Below are positions 45,568-54,674 of a DNA stretch of 64,000 bases, in pieces. How positions within the stretch are numbered: position 1 is the first letter of the stretch; each line of letters begins with the position of its first letter. The DNA is from Desulfurococcaceae archaeon. GTDB lineage: Archaea > Thermoproteota > Thermoprotei_A > Sulfolobales > Desulfurococcaceae. Below the pieces are notes generated by a model. That model did no database searches. It had not been told where the DNA came from and worked only from the letters and a program-made list of their open reading frames with translations. The position numbers were made by a program, and so were the translations under genes. Location: the NCBI GenBank assembly GCA_023269825.1, contig JAGDWI010000002.1:120616-184615 (forward strand). Reading direction: 5' to 3'.

Positions 45568-46498
45568 TTAGACCACCACTATGAGATAATAACTCATATG
45601 ATAAATTACTTTTAATTCTAATCCAGCCTTTTCTTAGAGCCCAGCATGCGGTACTTACTCCTACAGCGAAGGTTGCAGGGTGCCTCCCAGCGTACTCTAT
45701 ATGAACAGCTATTACTCCTGTTGATCCCCCGAGTCCCTGGGGACCTATATTAAGCTTATTTAAATCTTTTTCCAGAGACTCTTCCAGCTTAGCAATGAAT
45801 GGTTCACTGCTCCTTGAACCAAGTGGTCTCAATAGTGCTTTCTTGGATAAAGATGCTGCGATCTCGGCTGTCGGGCCAACACCTATCCCTACAACTATTG
45901 GTGGACACGCTGGTGGACCATACTCAGCTATTGTGTCAACAACGAATTCAACTAAGCCTCTCCAACCTTTCGCAGGATCTATTACGATAGCTCTACCAGG
46001 TCTACTTGATCCTCCCCCGGCAAGGTATAATACTACATCAGCGTAATCAACGTTAGGTTCCAGCTCTACTTCAATCCAAGGTAGTTTCGGTCCAGTATTG
46101 TTACCCGTGTTTTTGCCTGTTACGGGGTCAACTACGTTTGGTCTTAGATATCCTTTTTTTGTGGCTTCTATCGTAGCATCTTTTATTGCGCTTAGTAAGA
46201 GAGACTTGTAAGGAAAGTTTTCACCTAGTTTAACGAAGAACTCGAGGATACCTGTGTCTTGGCATACAGGCGCGTTTCTAATTAATGCTAAGTTAATGTT
46301 CTCCATCATAGCTTCATATATGAACTTTCCATATGAACTGCTTTCAGCGCTCATAAGTTCTCTAAATTTAATGAGTACATCATCCGGTAATTTAATAGCA
46401 GTTGTTTTGATGAATGATAATAATATTTGAACAAGTCGTGATTTAGTTTCTTCCAACTCAGCACTCAAAGTATATCGCCCAGGATAACTAGAATACAC
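45560..46498 (-). CDS. fumA: Fumarate hydratase class I, alpha (N-terminal) subunit
   Basis: 312 residues. NAPVCQDTGILEFFVKLG (cluster Cys), GNNTGPKLPWIEVELEP, LAGGGSSRPGRA and PPACPPIVVGIGVG are alpha-subunit motifs that carry the [4Fe-4S] ligands. The start at 46498 follows a long AT-rich region; no clear ribosome site, perhaps leaderless. Confidence 0.9.
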   Translation of the reverse strand: MYSSYPGRYTLSAELEETKSRLVQILLSFIKTTAIKLPDDVLIKFRELMSAESSSYGKFIYEAMMENINLALIRNAPVCQDTGILEFFVKLGENFPYKSLLLSAIKDATIEATKKGYLRPNVVDPVTGKNTGNNTGPKLPWIEVELEPNVDYADVVLYLAGGGSSRPGRAIVIDPAKGWRGLVEFVVDTIAEYGPPACPPIVVGIGVGPTAEIAASLSKKALLRPLGSRSSEPFIAKLEESLEKDLNKLNIGPQGLGGSTGVIAVHIEYAGRHPATFAVGVSTACWALRKGWIRIKSNLSYELLSHSGGLIE

Positions 46499-47136
46499 CT
46501 AAGCAATTTAAAAACATTTAGGGTTCTCAACGTCGTTACTACGAGAATATATAAAAACACTAGAATGCTTCTAGATAAATGCTATAACTATAATCAAACA
46601 ATGCGACTAGAGCGCATTTTCGCACCCCCGCATTATCCAATAGTACCAGGTAACGGAAGTGCTTTTAATGTGTTTGGACTATGTAAACACCTTAGAATTC
46701 GTGAGGCGAGTAATAACTTTTTATTATAAGCTTGAGTAAGAGGATCACGGGTAGATCTGCGTATTAAAGCGCATCATATCTAATTTTTCCACATAAAAGC
46801 AGAACTATTTATAGAACGAAGAATAATTTTTGTTAAAAAATAAATACATTGTGGTTACTTGAGCAACTTGTGCTTAAAATATAGAAAAATAACGCGATAA
46901 GTAAAGGGAAAGAGCTCGCAACCGTCGAATGCTATGGAACTCGATACACTGGGTTTGTATTTATTTATATAACCGCTCAGTGTTAACATCTACGTCCACG
47001 TTGTGCACCTAATGTACTCATCGAAACCCTGCTTCAACGTATTTTTCTCAGCACTCTAATTGCTTTTATGGAAAATCAAGTGTATTGTTAAAAATATTAG
47101 TCCGCGTCTTCTTTAATGAGACATCCGGGGATTAAC
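46499..47136. other. Long intergenic region before the catabolic island, no gene recognised
   Basis: About 640 bases between divergent fumarase and the Ldh2-type gene. I see stops in all frames every few dozen codons, no good ribosome-site-plus-ATG open frame, and a short inverted repeat at about 46602-46620 (AATGCG/CGCATT) with no known identity. Local GC is slightly raised around 46610-46650 and 46900-47030, but I could not fold a convincing RNA. It marks the left border of the island. Confidence 0.5.
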
Positions 47137-48198
47137 ATGTCCAATGTTATCAGAGTAAAAGCAGAGGAACTAAAAGATTTTTGTAAAAGAGCACTAGTCG
47201 CAGCTGGGATGAGGGAGAAAGATGCTGAAATAGTAGCAGATGCCTTAATTTGGGCTAATTTACGCGGCGTGGATTCTCACGGGGTCGTTCGCTTATATAG
47301 CTATATAGAGAGAATGAGGAGAGGACTCATTGATCCCAAAGCTAATCCAACAATGGTTCGTGATTTTGGTGCAATTAGTCTCATCGATGGAAACAACGGT
47401 ATGGGGCACGTAATAGCTGTACACGCTGTAAATATAGCTGTTAAAAAAGCCAAAGAGTACGGTGTCGGAGTTGTTGGTGTTAGAAACGCTAATCATATAG
47501 GTATGGCAGCGTACTACGGTATCATGATTGCGAATAATAAGATGATTGGAATAGTTTTCTCAAATGCTCCTCCAGCAATGCCTCCTTGGGGTGGTAAAAC
47601 ACCGAGACTGGGTACTAACCCAGTGTGTATGGCTTTCCCATACAAAGACGGTAAACATATCGTTCTCGACATAGCGTTAACAGTGGTTGCAAGAGGTAAG
47701 ATAAGGTTAGCGGCTTTAAAAGGGGAGAAAATACCTGAGGGTTGGGCTTTAGATGAAGAAGGAAAACCAACTACGGATCCTGTGAAAGCACTCAAGGGAA
47801 CACTATTACCCATTGGAGGACATAAGGGATACGGGTTAGCGGTGGCTGTAGACATACTTTCCGGCGTGTTAACGGGTTCTGGTTACAGTATATACTTAAA
47901 GGCTCTAGATGATTTCAGCGGTGTTAGTAAAACCGGGTTCTATGTACAAGCTATTAACATTGAAGCTTTCAGAACGTACGAGGAATACATAAGGGACTTA
48001 GAAAACTTTGTTAAAATCATCAAGGAGACGCCGAAAGCTCCAGGCGTGCAGGAAATATATTTACCTGGTGAAATAGAGTACAATGTAGCTAAGGAGAGAT
48101 TAGAGCAAGGAGTACCATTAGATACTGAAACAGTTGAAAACTTGAAGAAAGTAGTTGAGATCCTGGGCTTAGAGAAACCCGGTTTCTTGGGAATTTAA
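47137..48198 (+). CDS. Ldh2/malate-lactate dehydrogenase family (YlbC/YiaK-type) NAD(P) oxidoreductase
   Basis: 353 residues. ADALIWANLRGVDSHGVVRLYSY (catalytic His), NGMGHVIAVHAVNIA, NANHIGMAAYYG, LGTNPVCMAFPY and LPIGGHKGYGLAVAVDILSGVLTG are the family's motifs. Members reduce or oxidise 2-hydroxy/2-oxo acids (malate, lactate, ureidoglycolate, sulfolactate, diketogulonate). Bacterial YiaK lies next to a TRAP transporter, a parallel to this island. ATG 47137 has GGGGATT before it; ATG 47116 has none. It abuts the next gene by one base (stop/start overlap). Confidence 0.85.
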   Translation: MSNVIRVKAEELKDFCKRALVAAGMREKDAEIVADALIWANLRGVDSHGVVRLYSYIERMRRGLIDPKANPTMVRDFGAISLIDGNNGMGHVIAVHAVNIAVKKAKEYGVGVVGVRNANHIGMAAYYGIMIANNKMIGIVFSNAPPAMPPWGGKTPRLGTNPVCMAFPYKDGKHIVLDIALTVVARGKIRLAALKGEKIPEGWALDEEGKPTTDPVKALKGTLLPIGGHKGYGLAVAVDILSGVLTGSGYSIYLKALDDFSGVSKTGFYVQAINIEAFRTYEEYIRDLENFVKIIKETPKAPGVQEIYLPGEIEYNVAKERLEQGVPLDTETVENLKKVVEILGLEKPGFLGI

Positions 48199-49178
48199 TG
48201 TTTAAAAACCCTGCACTTGGTTATCCTATAAACTGGGCGAGATATATGGTTGAAGTAATTGTAGGCAAGAAAACAAGAGAATTTTTAAAAAAGCTTGGTT
48301 TACCGGAAAGAGATTTATTTGAATTACCGTCATCTCCACTGAGATTCCCGGATGGAGCACATTTCAGAATAGAGGTTCCAACGGTAAACAGCGCTGAATC
48401 AATGCGAGCAGTTCTTGAGACAGCTGAGAAGTATGGTGTAACAGTAAACAGAATAACCGAAACATTCGGTATAATGCGTCATCCCGATAAAGAACTCGAG
48501 GAGTACGCTCAAATAGCGAAAGAATTCCAGGTAGAATTATTAATGTCTATTGGTCCGAGAGCTGCATATGATATCAGTGCTCAGAGAGCCACTGGAACAG
48601 TTGAAGGTGCACGCATAAGTTACAGGCTGAGAGGAGTTGAAAACCTCGTATACGCTATTGAGGATGTTAAAAGAGCACTACACTTTGGTATAAGAGGATT
48701 CGTTGTCTATGATGAAGGATTATTATGGGTTTTAAGCGAGATGAGAAAAGCAGGAGAGTTACCGAAAGATGTAAAGTTCAAGCTCTCAGCTCACTGTGGA
48801 CACGGAAACCCAGCGTCATTCAAGTTGTTCGAAATGCTTGGTGCAGATAGCGTTAACCCTGTTAGAGACTTAACACTACCGATGATTGCATCGTTAAGAG
48901 CAGCAGTTAAGATTCCAATAGACATACACACTGATAACCCGAAATCTACTGGAGGATTCATAAGATTCTATGAAGCACCAGAGATAGTTAGAATCGCGGC
49001 CCCTGTTCACATAAAAACAGGGAACTCTGTAGTTGAAACACACGGATTCCCAACAACAAAAGACCATGGAGTAAGAATGGGCTTAACTGCAGTAATGACT
49101 GTGGAGCATATACTAAGGTACTTCCCCGAAGCAAAGCAAAGCAGGAAAGGAGCACCAGACCTAGCTATACCTAAGTAA
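48198..49178 (+). CDS. TIM-barrel protein of unknown function (peptidase U32-like?)
   Basis: 326 residues, alpha/beta. It has a long barrel-like run: RIEVPTVNSAESMRAVLETAEKYGV, AVTVNRITETFGIMR-type segment, VELLMSIGPRAAYD, KLSAHCGHGNPASFKLFEMLGADSVNP, VKIPIDIHTDNPKSTGGF and HIKTGNSVVETHG. Conserved His, Cys and Asp (AHCGHG, DIHTDN) suggest a metal or catalytic site. U32-like annotations are used for similar proteins, but I cannot support a protease role. It is translationally coupled to the Ldh2-type gene, so it probably acts on the same compound. Confidence 0.6.
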   Translation: MFKNPALGYPINWARYMVEVIVGKKTREFLKKLGLPERDLFELPSSPLRFPDGAHFRIEVPTVNSAESMRAVLETAEKYGVTVNRITETFGIMRHPDKELEEYAQIAKEFQVELLMSIGPRAAYDISAQRATGTVEGARISYRLRGVENLVYAIEDVKRALHFGIRGFVVYDEGLLWVLSEMRKAGELPKDVKFKLSAHCGHGNPASFKLFEMLGADSVNPVRDLTLPMIASLRAAVKIPIDIHTDNPKSTGGFIRFYEAPEIVRIAAPVHIKTGNSVVETHGFPTTKDHGVRMGLTAVMTVEHILRYFPEAKQSRKGAPDLAIPK

Positions 49179-49283
49179 TAACACCAAAATTGTAAATCAT
49201 AAAATTATTTTCATTTAAACAAAAGAAAAGATATTTTTATTAGCAGTTAAAAAAATAAATTTATTGGATAAGAGGAGAAAAGG

Positions 49284-50087
49284 ATGCCTCTCAAAAAACT
49301 ATGGGAAATGAAATGGACGGAAGTAGTAGAGTATGCGAAAAAAGTTAACGACGTGGTTATAGTTCCTATAGGTTCAATAGAGCAACATGGTCCCCACGCA
49401 CCGCTAGGTACAGATGCCTTAAACGCTATTAAAGTAGCTGAAATGGTATCTGAGAGAACTGGTGCAGTTGTTGCAGCACCTATATGGTACGGTGCACACA
49501 TGTACCATCAACTAGGGTTTCCAGGAACAGTACCCATAAGAACAGATGTATTAAAAGAATACGTCAAAGACGTTATTAGAGGACTCGCGAATGCTGGTTT
49601 CAACAAGATCATCATATTGAACGCTCATGGTCAACAGTGGGCATTAATATCGGCTTTACACGACATTGTACCAGAAGTCAAAGTATTCGTCGCAGTAGCA
49701 ACTTTATGGGAGTTAGCGAGGAAAACTATTAACGAGGTATGTGAGGAGCCTTTCAGGCACGCGGATGAGTGTGAAACTTCAATATCTCTAGCGTTATACC
49801 CAGAGCTAGTAGATATGAGTAAAGCAGGTAAAGAGCATCCTCCAACATTCATAGACTCAAAGTTCTTAGGAGGTACAACGTGGTTGCCCGATGCAGGATT
49901 CCCGCATCATAATATTTCAGCATTCTATTTCCAGAAAGATACATTAAAGCTCGGTATACTCGGTGACGCAACGAAAGCATCTAGAGAGAAGGGGTTAAAA
50001 ATAGTTGAAGCAGCAGTAAACACTCTCACAGAGTTCATAAATCAACTACTCCAAAAGTTTCCACCGGGAAAAAGTCCTTTCAAATAG
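49284..50087 (+). CDS. Creatininase-family amidohydrolase
   Basis: 267 residues. PIGSIEQHGPHAPLGTDALNA (metal-binding Glu, His, Asp), GAHMYHQLGFPGTVPI and IILNAHGQQWALI, where creatininases have NGHGGN, then HADECETSISLALYPELVDM. The metal ligands look complete. Members open cyclic amides (creatinine, FAPy intermediates in riboflavin/F420 synthesis) or process mycofactocin. In this island an amide- or lactam-opening step is the natural inference. SD AGAGGAG is 7 nt before the ATG. Confidence 0.82.
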   Translation: MPLKKLWEMKWTEVVEYAKKVNDVVIVPIGSIEQHGPHAPLGTDALNAIKVAEMVSERTGAVVAAPIWYGAHMYHQLGFPGTVPIRTDVLKEYVKDVIRGLANAGFNKIIILNAHGQQWALISALHDIVPEVKVFVAVATLWELARKTINEVCEEPFRHADECETSISLALYPELVDMSKAGKEHPPTFIDSKFLGGTTWLPDAGFPHHNISAFYFQKDTLKLGILGDATKASREKGLKIVEAAVNTLTEFINQLLQKFPPGKSPFK

Positions 50088-50114
50088 CTACCCCTAACGC
50101 AAATATTTTTTAAT

Positions 50115-50402
50115 TTATCCGCCTTCCAGAATAGGTGTTATATATAATTTAATTTCATTATCCAATGATCCATGTTTACTCAATAAGTCCTTTAACTTAA
50201 CTTGCTTCATCTCATCTTTCTTTAAATATATGCTGCTTCCATTTAACACTATTAGAACTTGTTCATCATAGTACTCACATATCTCCGCATGATCCTTGCA
50301 GGCTTGATCAATGATCTCATTTAAATCATTCTCGGGATTCACACTATCTAGGTGTATAACCCTTCGCTCCGGTATAAGCGAAATTATACTGATTCTCATC
50401 AT
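50115..50402 (-). CDS. MoaD/ubiquitin-like protein ending in Gly-Gly
   Basis: 95 residues of beta-grasp type with VKLKDLLSKHGSLDNEIKLYITPILEGG at the end. The C-terminal Gly-Gly is the mark of sulfur-carrier/ubiquitin-like proteins activated by an E1-like enzyme (MoaD, SAMP, ThiS). It would carry thiocarboxylate for molybdopterin (tungstopterin) or tRNA thiolation. The gene lies antisense directly next to the AOR gene, whose enzyme needs that cofactor. ATG 50402 follows GGTTGAT; the frame opens at TTG 50411. Confidence 0.7.
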   Translation of the reverse strand: MMRISIISLIPERRVIHLDSVNPENDLNEIIDQACKDHAEICEYYDEQVLIVLNGSSIYLKKDEMKQVKLKDLLSKHGSLDNEIKLYITPILEGG

Positions 50403-50522
50403 CACGATCAACCGCTAGTAAGAGCAATAACAGCCCATAATCAATTATTTTCAAAAACTTTTAAATTTGAAGCACTATATATTCCTTAGCTAATCGCCAC
50501 GTACAAATGCAGGTGATGTATA

Positions 50523-52391
50523 GTGAGCGAACTATATGGATATGCAGGAAAAATCCTATATGTAGATCTATCTAAGCAAAAGTTCATGGAAGAAAAATTG
50601 CAAACAGATGTTGCGAGAAAGTACATTGGTGGATCAGGTCTTGCAGCATACATTATAGCAACTAAAGCTAACCTCGACGCTGAACCATTTAGTGAGGACA
50701 ACTTATTGGTCTTCGCCTCAGGGCCAGTAACGCTCCCGTACATACCTACATCGTCGAGGCTTTCAATAGCTTCTAGGTCTCCTTCAACCAGAGCTTGGGG
50801 TGAAGCAAGAGTTGGCACAGCGTTCCCGCATGACTTGAAGAAAACAGGTTATGATGCAATAGTAGTTCATGGTCGCTCAGAGGAACCCGTATGGATATAT
50901 ATTGAAGAAGACCACGTTGAGATAAGAGATGCCAGTAAAATGTGGGGGAAGAATACAGGTGAAGTATTTGATTTGATAAGAAGTTCCACGGGTAAAAAAG
51001 AGGTATCAGCACTAGCGATAGGAATCGCCGGCGAAAACCTCGTTAAGTACGCAGCCATAGTCTCCAATGAGGGAGGTGTAGCCGGTAGAACGGGATTAGG
51101 TGCTGTCATGGGATACAAGAAACTAAAAGCCATTGCAGTAGCCGGGGGTAAACGCAGTGTCCCCGTGGCAAATGAGGAGAAATTGAAGGAGTATGCGAAG
51201 CAGTTAACGCTGAAAATGTATAATTCACCTGGAGGTAAGAGACTGAGAGATTATGGTACTGCTGGAGCAGTTGATAGATACTATCAATTAGGTAATATCC
51301 CGATAAAGAACTTTTCCAAGGGTTTATGGAGCGATGAAAGCGTTAAGAAGATAAGTGGGCAGTATTTAAGGGAAAAATTCTTCGAGCGTCACTCGCCATG
51401 CTTTAACTGCCCAATTATGTGTAAGAGACTATCACGTATAAGAGTTAACTCAAAAGAGCTGGTGGTTAGAACTCCCGATTATGAAACAGTGTGCATGCTA
51501 GGAAGCAACTTATTAATAGATGATACTACAATGGTAATATATGCGAATCACTTATGTAACGAGTATGGTTTAGACACAATATCGCTTGGAGGAGTACTAG
51601 GATTTGCGTTTGAGGCGTATGAGAAAGGTCTAATAACTAAGGAGGATACGGGTGGACTAGAATTAAGGTTTGGAGATGCAAAAATTTTGCCTGAACTCAT
51701 AGAGAAGATATCTAAGCGTGAAGGCAAATTATGGTATATTCTAGGAGAAGGAGTTAAATTCGCATCGGAGTTCATTGGTAGAGGAAGCTATAAGTTCGCT
51801 GTACATGTTAAAGGCTTAGAAGCACCTGCTCATGATGGTAGAGCGTTCTTTGTTCAAGGACTTAGCTATGCAACTATAAATAGGGGTGCATGCCACCTAG
51901 CATGGCCCCACAGAGTGGCTCAAGGTAGTACTTACCCTGAAATAGGCATAAGAGAACCAATAGATAGATTCCAGGTGGATGGAAGCTGGTTTGTTGTTAA
52001 ACAAATGCAGGATTTCATGGAGATCTTCGATTCCCTAATAATATGCAAGTACGCGATATCAGCTGGTCTCGGCCCAAAGGAGGTAGTCGACTTACTGCAG
52101 TTGACAACTGGGTGGGATGTTAACATAGCTGAAGTAATGAAAATCGGTGAAAGAACATTTAATTTAAAGAGATTACTAAACATTAAATGGGGTATAACAA
52201 GCAAGGACGATAAATTACCTCCTAGAATGATGGAGCCTTTGCCAGAGGGAGGAGCAGCAGGTAAAGTGCCAGACTTGGATAGAATGCTGAGAGAGTATTA
52301 CAAGGTAAGAGGGTGGAGTGAGACCGGAGTCCCAACAATGGATAAACTGAAAGAACTTGAATTAAATATACCTGGATTAACTGTTTCTTAA
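50523..52391 (+). CDS. Aldehyde:ferredoxin oxidoreductase (tungstopterin AOR family)
   Basis: 622 residues. YAGKILYVDLSKQKF at the N-terminus, AGRTGLGAVMGYKKLKAIAVAG (pterin-binding), PCFNCPIMCKR with three cluster Cys (about 293, 296, 300), the PAHDGRA motif and a fourth Cys in SLIICKYA (about 507). It oxidises aldehydes to acids with ferredoxin as acceptor. It is a distinct paralogue from the GAPOR at 2.5 kb, by its CxxC spacing and N-terminus. Start GTG 50523 with GGTGAT ahead. Substrate is probably an aldehyde made in this island. Confidence 0.9.
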   Translation: MSELYGYAGKILYVDLSKQKFMEEKLQTDVARKYIGGSGLAAYIIATKANLDAEPFSEDNLLVFASGPVTLPYIPTSSRLSIASRSPSTRAWGEARVGTAFPHDLKKTGYDAIVVHGRSEEPVWIYIEEDHVEIRDASKMWGKNTGEVFDLIRSSTGKKEVSALAIGIAGENLVKYAAIVSNEGGVAGRTGLGAVMGYKKLKAIAVAGGKRSVPVANEEKLKEYAKQLTLKMYNSPGGKRLRDYGTAGAVDRYYQLGNIPIKNFSKGLWSDESVKKISGQYLREKFFERHSPCFNCPIMCKRLSRIRVNSKELVVRTPDYETVCMLGSNLLIDDTTMVIYANHLCNEYGLDTISLGGVLGFAFEAYEKGLITKEDTGGLELRFGDAKILPELIEKISKREGKLWYILGEGVKFASEFIGRGSYKFAVHVKGLEAPAHDGRAFFVQGLSYATINRGACHLAWPHRVAQGSTYPEIGIREPIDRFQVDGSWFVVKQMQDFMEIFDSLIICKYAISAGLGPKEVVDLLQLTTGWDVNIAEVMKIGERTFNLKRLLNIKWGITSKDDKLPPRMMEPLPEGGAAGKVPDLDRMLREYYKVRGWSETGVPTMDKLKELELNIPGLTVS

Positions 52392-52442
52392 AACAAAAAG
52401 GTTTTTATCTTATCCCTTTCTATTAATTAATGGTGTATAGTA

Positions 52443-52838
52443 GTGAGTGAAACCCCTAAAGTCAAAGTATTCAAATTCAAAGAAGCAGAGGAGTTTCCAG
52501 CTCCACCGCCATCAAAGAAAGTTAGTAGGATACTAGTCGACCCGGTGCTAGGTTCCAAGAATGCAGCTATAGGTGTAGTAGTATATCCTCCTGGAGAAAA
52601 AGGCGCAATGCATTCACACGATAACTGCGAGGAGTACATGTTCATATTGAAGGGTAAAGCCAGAGTTGTCAGAGAAGATGGTAGTATTGAAATAGCGGAA
52701 CCATATGACTTAATATATGCGCCATTAAACGCAAAACACTCAATAGAGAACGCTGGAAACGAGGACTTAGTCTTCGTGTGGATCTATGTACCACCCGGTG
52801 AGGAGAAGAAGATCAGGGAGAGAAAGCAGAAGAAGTAG
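52443..52838 (+). CDS. Cupin-domain protein
   Basis: 131 residues, one cupin barrel: VYPPGEKGAMHSHDNCEEYMFILKGKARV is motif 1 (GxxxHxHxxxxExxxxLxG) with His, His and Glu ligands, and the second motif contains NAKHSIENAGNEDLVFVWIY. It probably binds a metal and a small acid. It stands between AOR and CoA-transferase genes on the same strand. It starts at GTG 52443. Confidence 0.85.
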   Translation: MSETPKVKVFKFKEAEEFPAPPPSKKVSRILVDPVLGSKNAAIGVVVYPPGEKGAMHSHDNCEEYMFILKGKARVVREDGSIEIAEPYDLIYAPLNAKHSIENAGNEDLVFVWIYVPPGEEKKIRERKQKK

Positions 52839-52863
52839 AGTAGTGTTTTTCTCGGTGTAACTT

Positions 52864-53769
52864 ATGACTTATGAAGTAGAGTCGAAACTGATGAAAGCTG
52901 AAGAAGCAATTAAGAAATACGTGGATGATGGTTCACACATAGCTATGGCTGGTTTCGCGATAACTAGAAATTCCATGGCTTTAGCTCATGAAATCATTAG
53001 GCAGCGGAAGAGAAACTTGAAGGTATCTATGTCTATAGGTGATATGGCTTTAGACATAATGGTGGGTTCTGGGGCGGTAAATGAAGTAAATTACGGGGGA
53101 GGATCACTAGATAGACTCGGCCCCTTGGTATGTGTAAATAAAGCCATTGTTGAAAAGAAGATCAAAGCAAACGAGCACAGCAATTTCTCCATGCTAATGA
53201 GGTTTCTGGGTGGAGCACTAGGGTTAACCTTCGTGCCTGTTAAAAGTATGCTATATAGTGACATGGTAAACGATCTAATGAGGAAGGGTGAAGCAACTGA
53301 AATAAAATGCCCGTTTACGAACGAGGTATATGTTGCATTGAAGACCCTTAATCCTGATGTAGCATTAATACATGCGCAAGCAGCGGATACAGATGGAAAC
53401 ATCTACATTTATGGCCCTAAATTCGATATAAAAGAAATTGTCTATGCTAGTAGAAAAGTAATAGTATCAGTTGAAGAAATCATACCGAAGGAAAGAGCGT
53501 TAAGAGACCTGATCTTCATACCGAGCTACAGAGTGGATGCAGTCGTATTAGCACCATTTGGAGCCTACCCAACAAATCTCTATGGTTACTACTATCACGA
53601 TGAGGAACACATTAGATCGTATGCTGGATTACAGTGCAGGGAAGATGCTGTTCAGAAATATGTTGAAGAATACATAACAAGCGTAAACACGTTCGAGGAA
53701 TTCCTCAAGAAAACAATATCATCAGATAAACTATTGAAACTTATAACTTTAGCAAGGAGATTAATGTAA
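52864..53769 (+). CDS. CoA transferase subunit A (GctA/glutaconate CoA-transferase-like)
   Basis: 301 residues. KYVDDGSHIAMAGFAITRNSMALAHEIIRQ, EVNYGGGSLDRLGPL, and SADTDGNIYIYGP-type strand are family I CoA-transferase subunit A features of the GctA branch. With the next gene product it moves CoA to an acid such as glutaconate, 3-oxoacids or an aromatic-ring acid. The acceptor is unknown. It is followed by the B subunit within 2-10 nt. Confidence 0.85.
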   Translation: MTYEVESKLMKAEEAIKKYVDDGSHIAMAGFAITRNSMALAHEIIRQRKRNLKVSMSIGDMALDIMVGSGAVNEVNYGGGSLDRLGPLVCVNKAIVEKKIKANEHSNFSMLMRFLGGALGLTFVPVKSMLYSDMVNDLMRKGEATEIKCPFTNEVYVALKTLNPDVALIHAQAADTDGNIYIYGPKFDIKEIVYASRKVIVSVEEIIPKERALRDLIFIPSYRVDAVVLAPFGAYPTNLYGYYYHDEEHIRSYAGLQCREDAVQKYVEEYITSVNTFEEFLKKTISSDKLLKLITLARRLM

Positions 53770-53779
53770 GGTGCTAGAG

Positions 53780-54535
53780 ATGAAGTACTCCAAGGAGGAA
53801 TTAATGGTTGTAACTGGTGCTAGAGAAATAAAAGACTACGATAAAGTACTAGTAGGTATTGGATTACCAATGGCGTGTGCAATACTCGCTAAGCTAACTC
53901 ACGCTCCCCACTCAGTAATATTCTTCGAGAACGGTGTAGTAGACCCTAAGTCCACTGATTACGGTGTGGGATTAGCTGATTTAAAAGCATGGAGTGGAGC
54001 ATCATACTATACTGGAACCCTGGAAGTAATGGGCTACATGCTTCATGGAGGGAAATTCGATGTAGGGTTCGTTGGGGTTCTTGAAGTAGACATGTATGGC
54101 AACGTGAACTCAACTATTGTAGAAGTCAACGGTAAACCCCGGCACTTCACTGGTAGTGGAGGAGGCAATGACATTGTTTCATTAGCAAGGAAAATTATAG
54201 TGATAACGAGGCATGAAAAGAGGAAAATTAAGGAAAAAGTATTCTATGTTACCTCGCCCGGTTACATTGGGGGGAGAGATAGGAGAGAAGTTGGATTAAG
54301 AGGCGGTGACATAGTAGTTATAACAGATATGGCTGTCCTCAAGTTTAATAAGAACAAGGGAAAAATGGATGTTGTCAGCATACACCCAGGTATAAAAATA
54401 GAGGAAGTAATAAATAATACGGGTTTCCCACTAGAAATCCCCAGCGATGTACCAACCACGCCTGAGCCAACGGAGCACGAACTCAAGGTCCTCCGCGAAA
54501 AAGTCCCAGCAACACTCTACTCTAAGTCACTCTAG
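53780..54535 (+). CDS. CoA transferase subunit B (GctB-like)
   Basis: 251 residues. The catalytic Glu candidate lies in IFFENGVVDPK (ENG motif), then HFTGSGGGNDIVSLA (oxyanion/CoA loop), and GGRDRREVGLRGGDIVVITDM. It pairs with the upstream A subunit. Start ATG 53780, following GGTG; GTG 53771 would overlap the previous stop by a little. The ENG motif lies in the right place for a family I catalytic Glu, so the enzyme is probably active. Confidence 0.85.
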   Translation: MKYSKEELMVVTGAREIKDYDKVLVGIGLPMACAILAKLTHAPHSVIFFENGVVDPKSTDYGVGLADLKAWSGASYYTGTLEVMGYMLHGGKFDVGFVGVLEVDMYGNVNSTIVEVNGKPRHFTGSGGGNDIVSLARKIIVITRHEKRKIKEKVFYVTSPGYIGGRDRREVGLRGGDIVVITDMAVLKFNKNKGKMDVVSIHPGIKIEEVINNTGFPLEIPSDVPTTPEPTEHELKVLREKVPATLYSKSL

Positions 54536-54674
54536 CTCTCATTAAGTTGATTCTTTTTATAGCAATTACTGTTCTCTAAGTGAGTGGAACCCGACTATAT
54601 CAGCTCCCCTTAAAATTCAGCGAGTACAAAGCTTTTAAGCTCTCCGCCTTTTTAAGTACTTTTGGTGAATTTTA

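Noticed and set aside
46602..46620. Inverted repeat AATGCG/CGCATT as a possible regulator site
   Set aside because: Only 6 bp and not repeated elsewhere in the window; chance is likely in a 640-base region.
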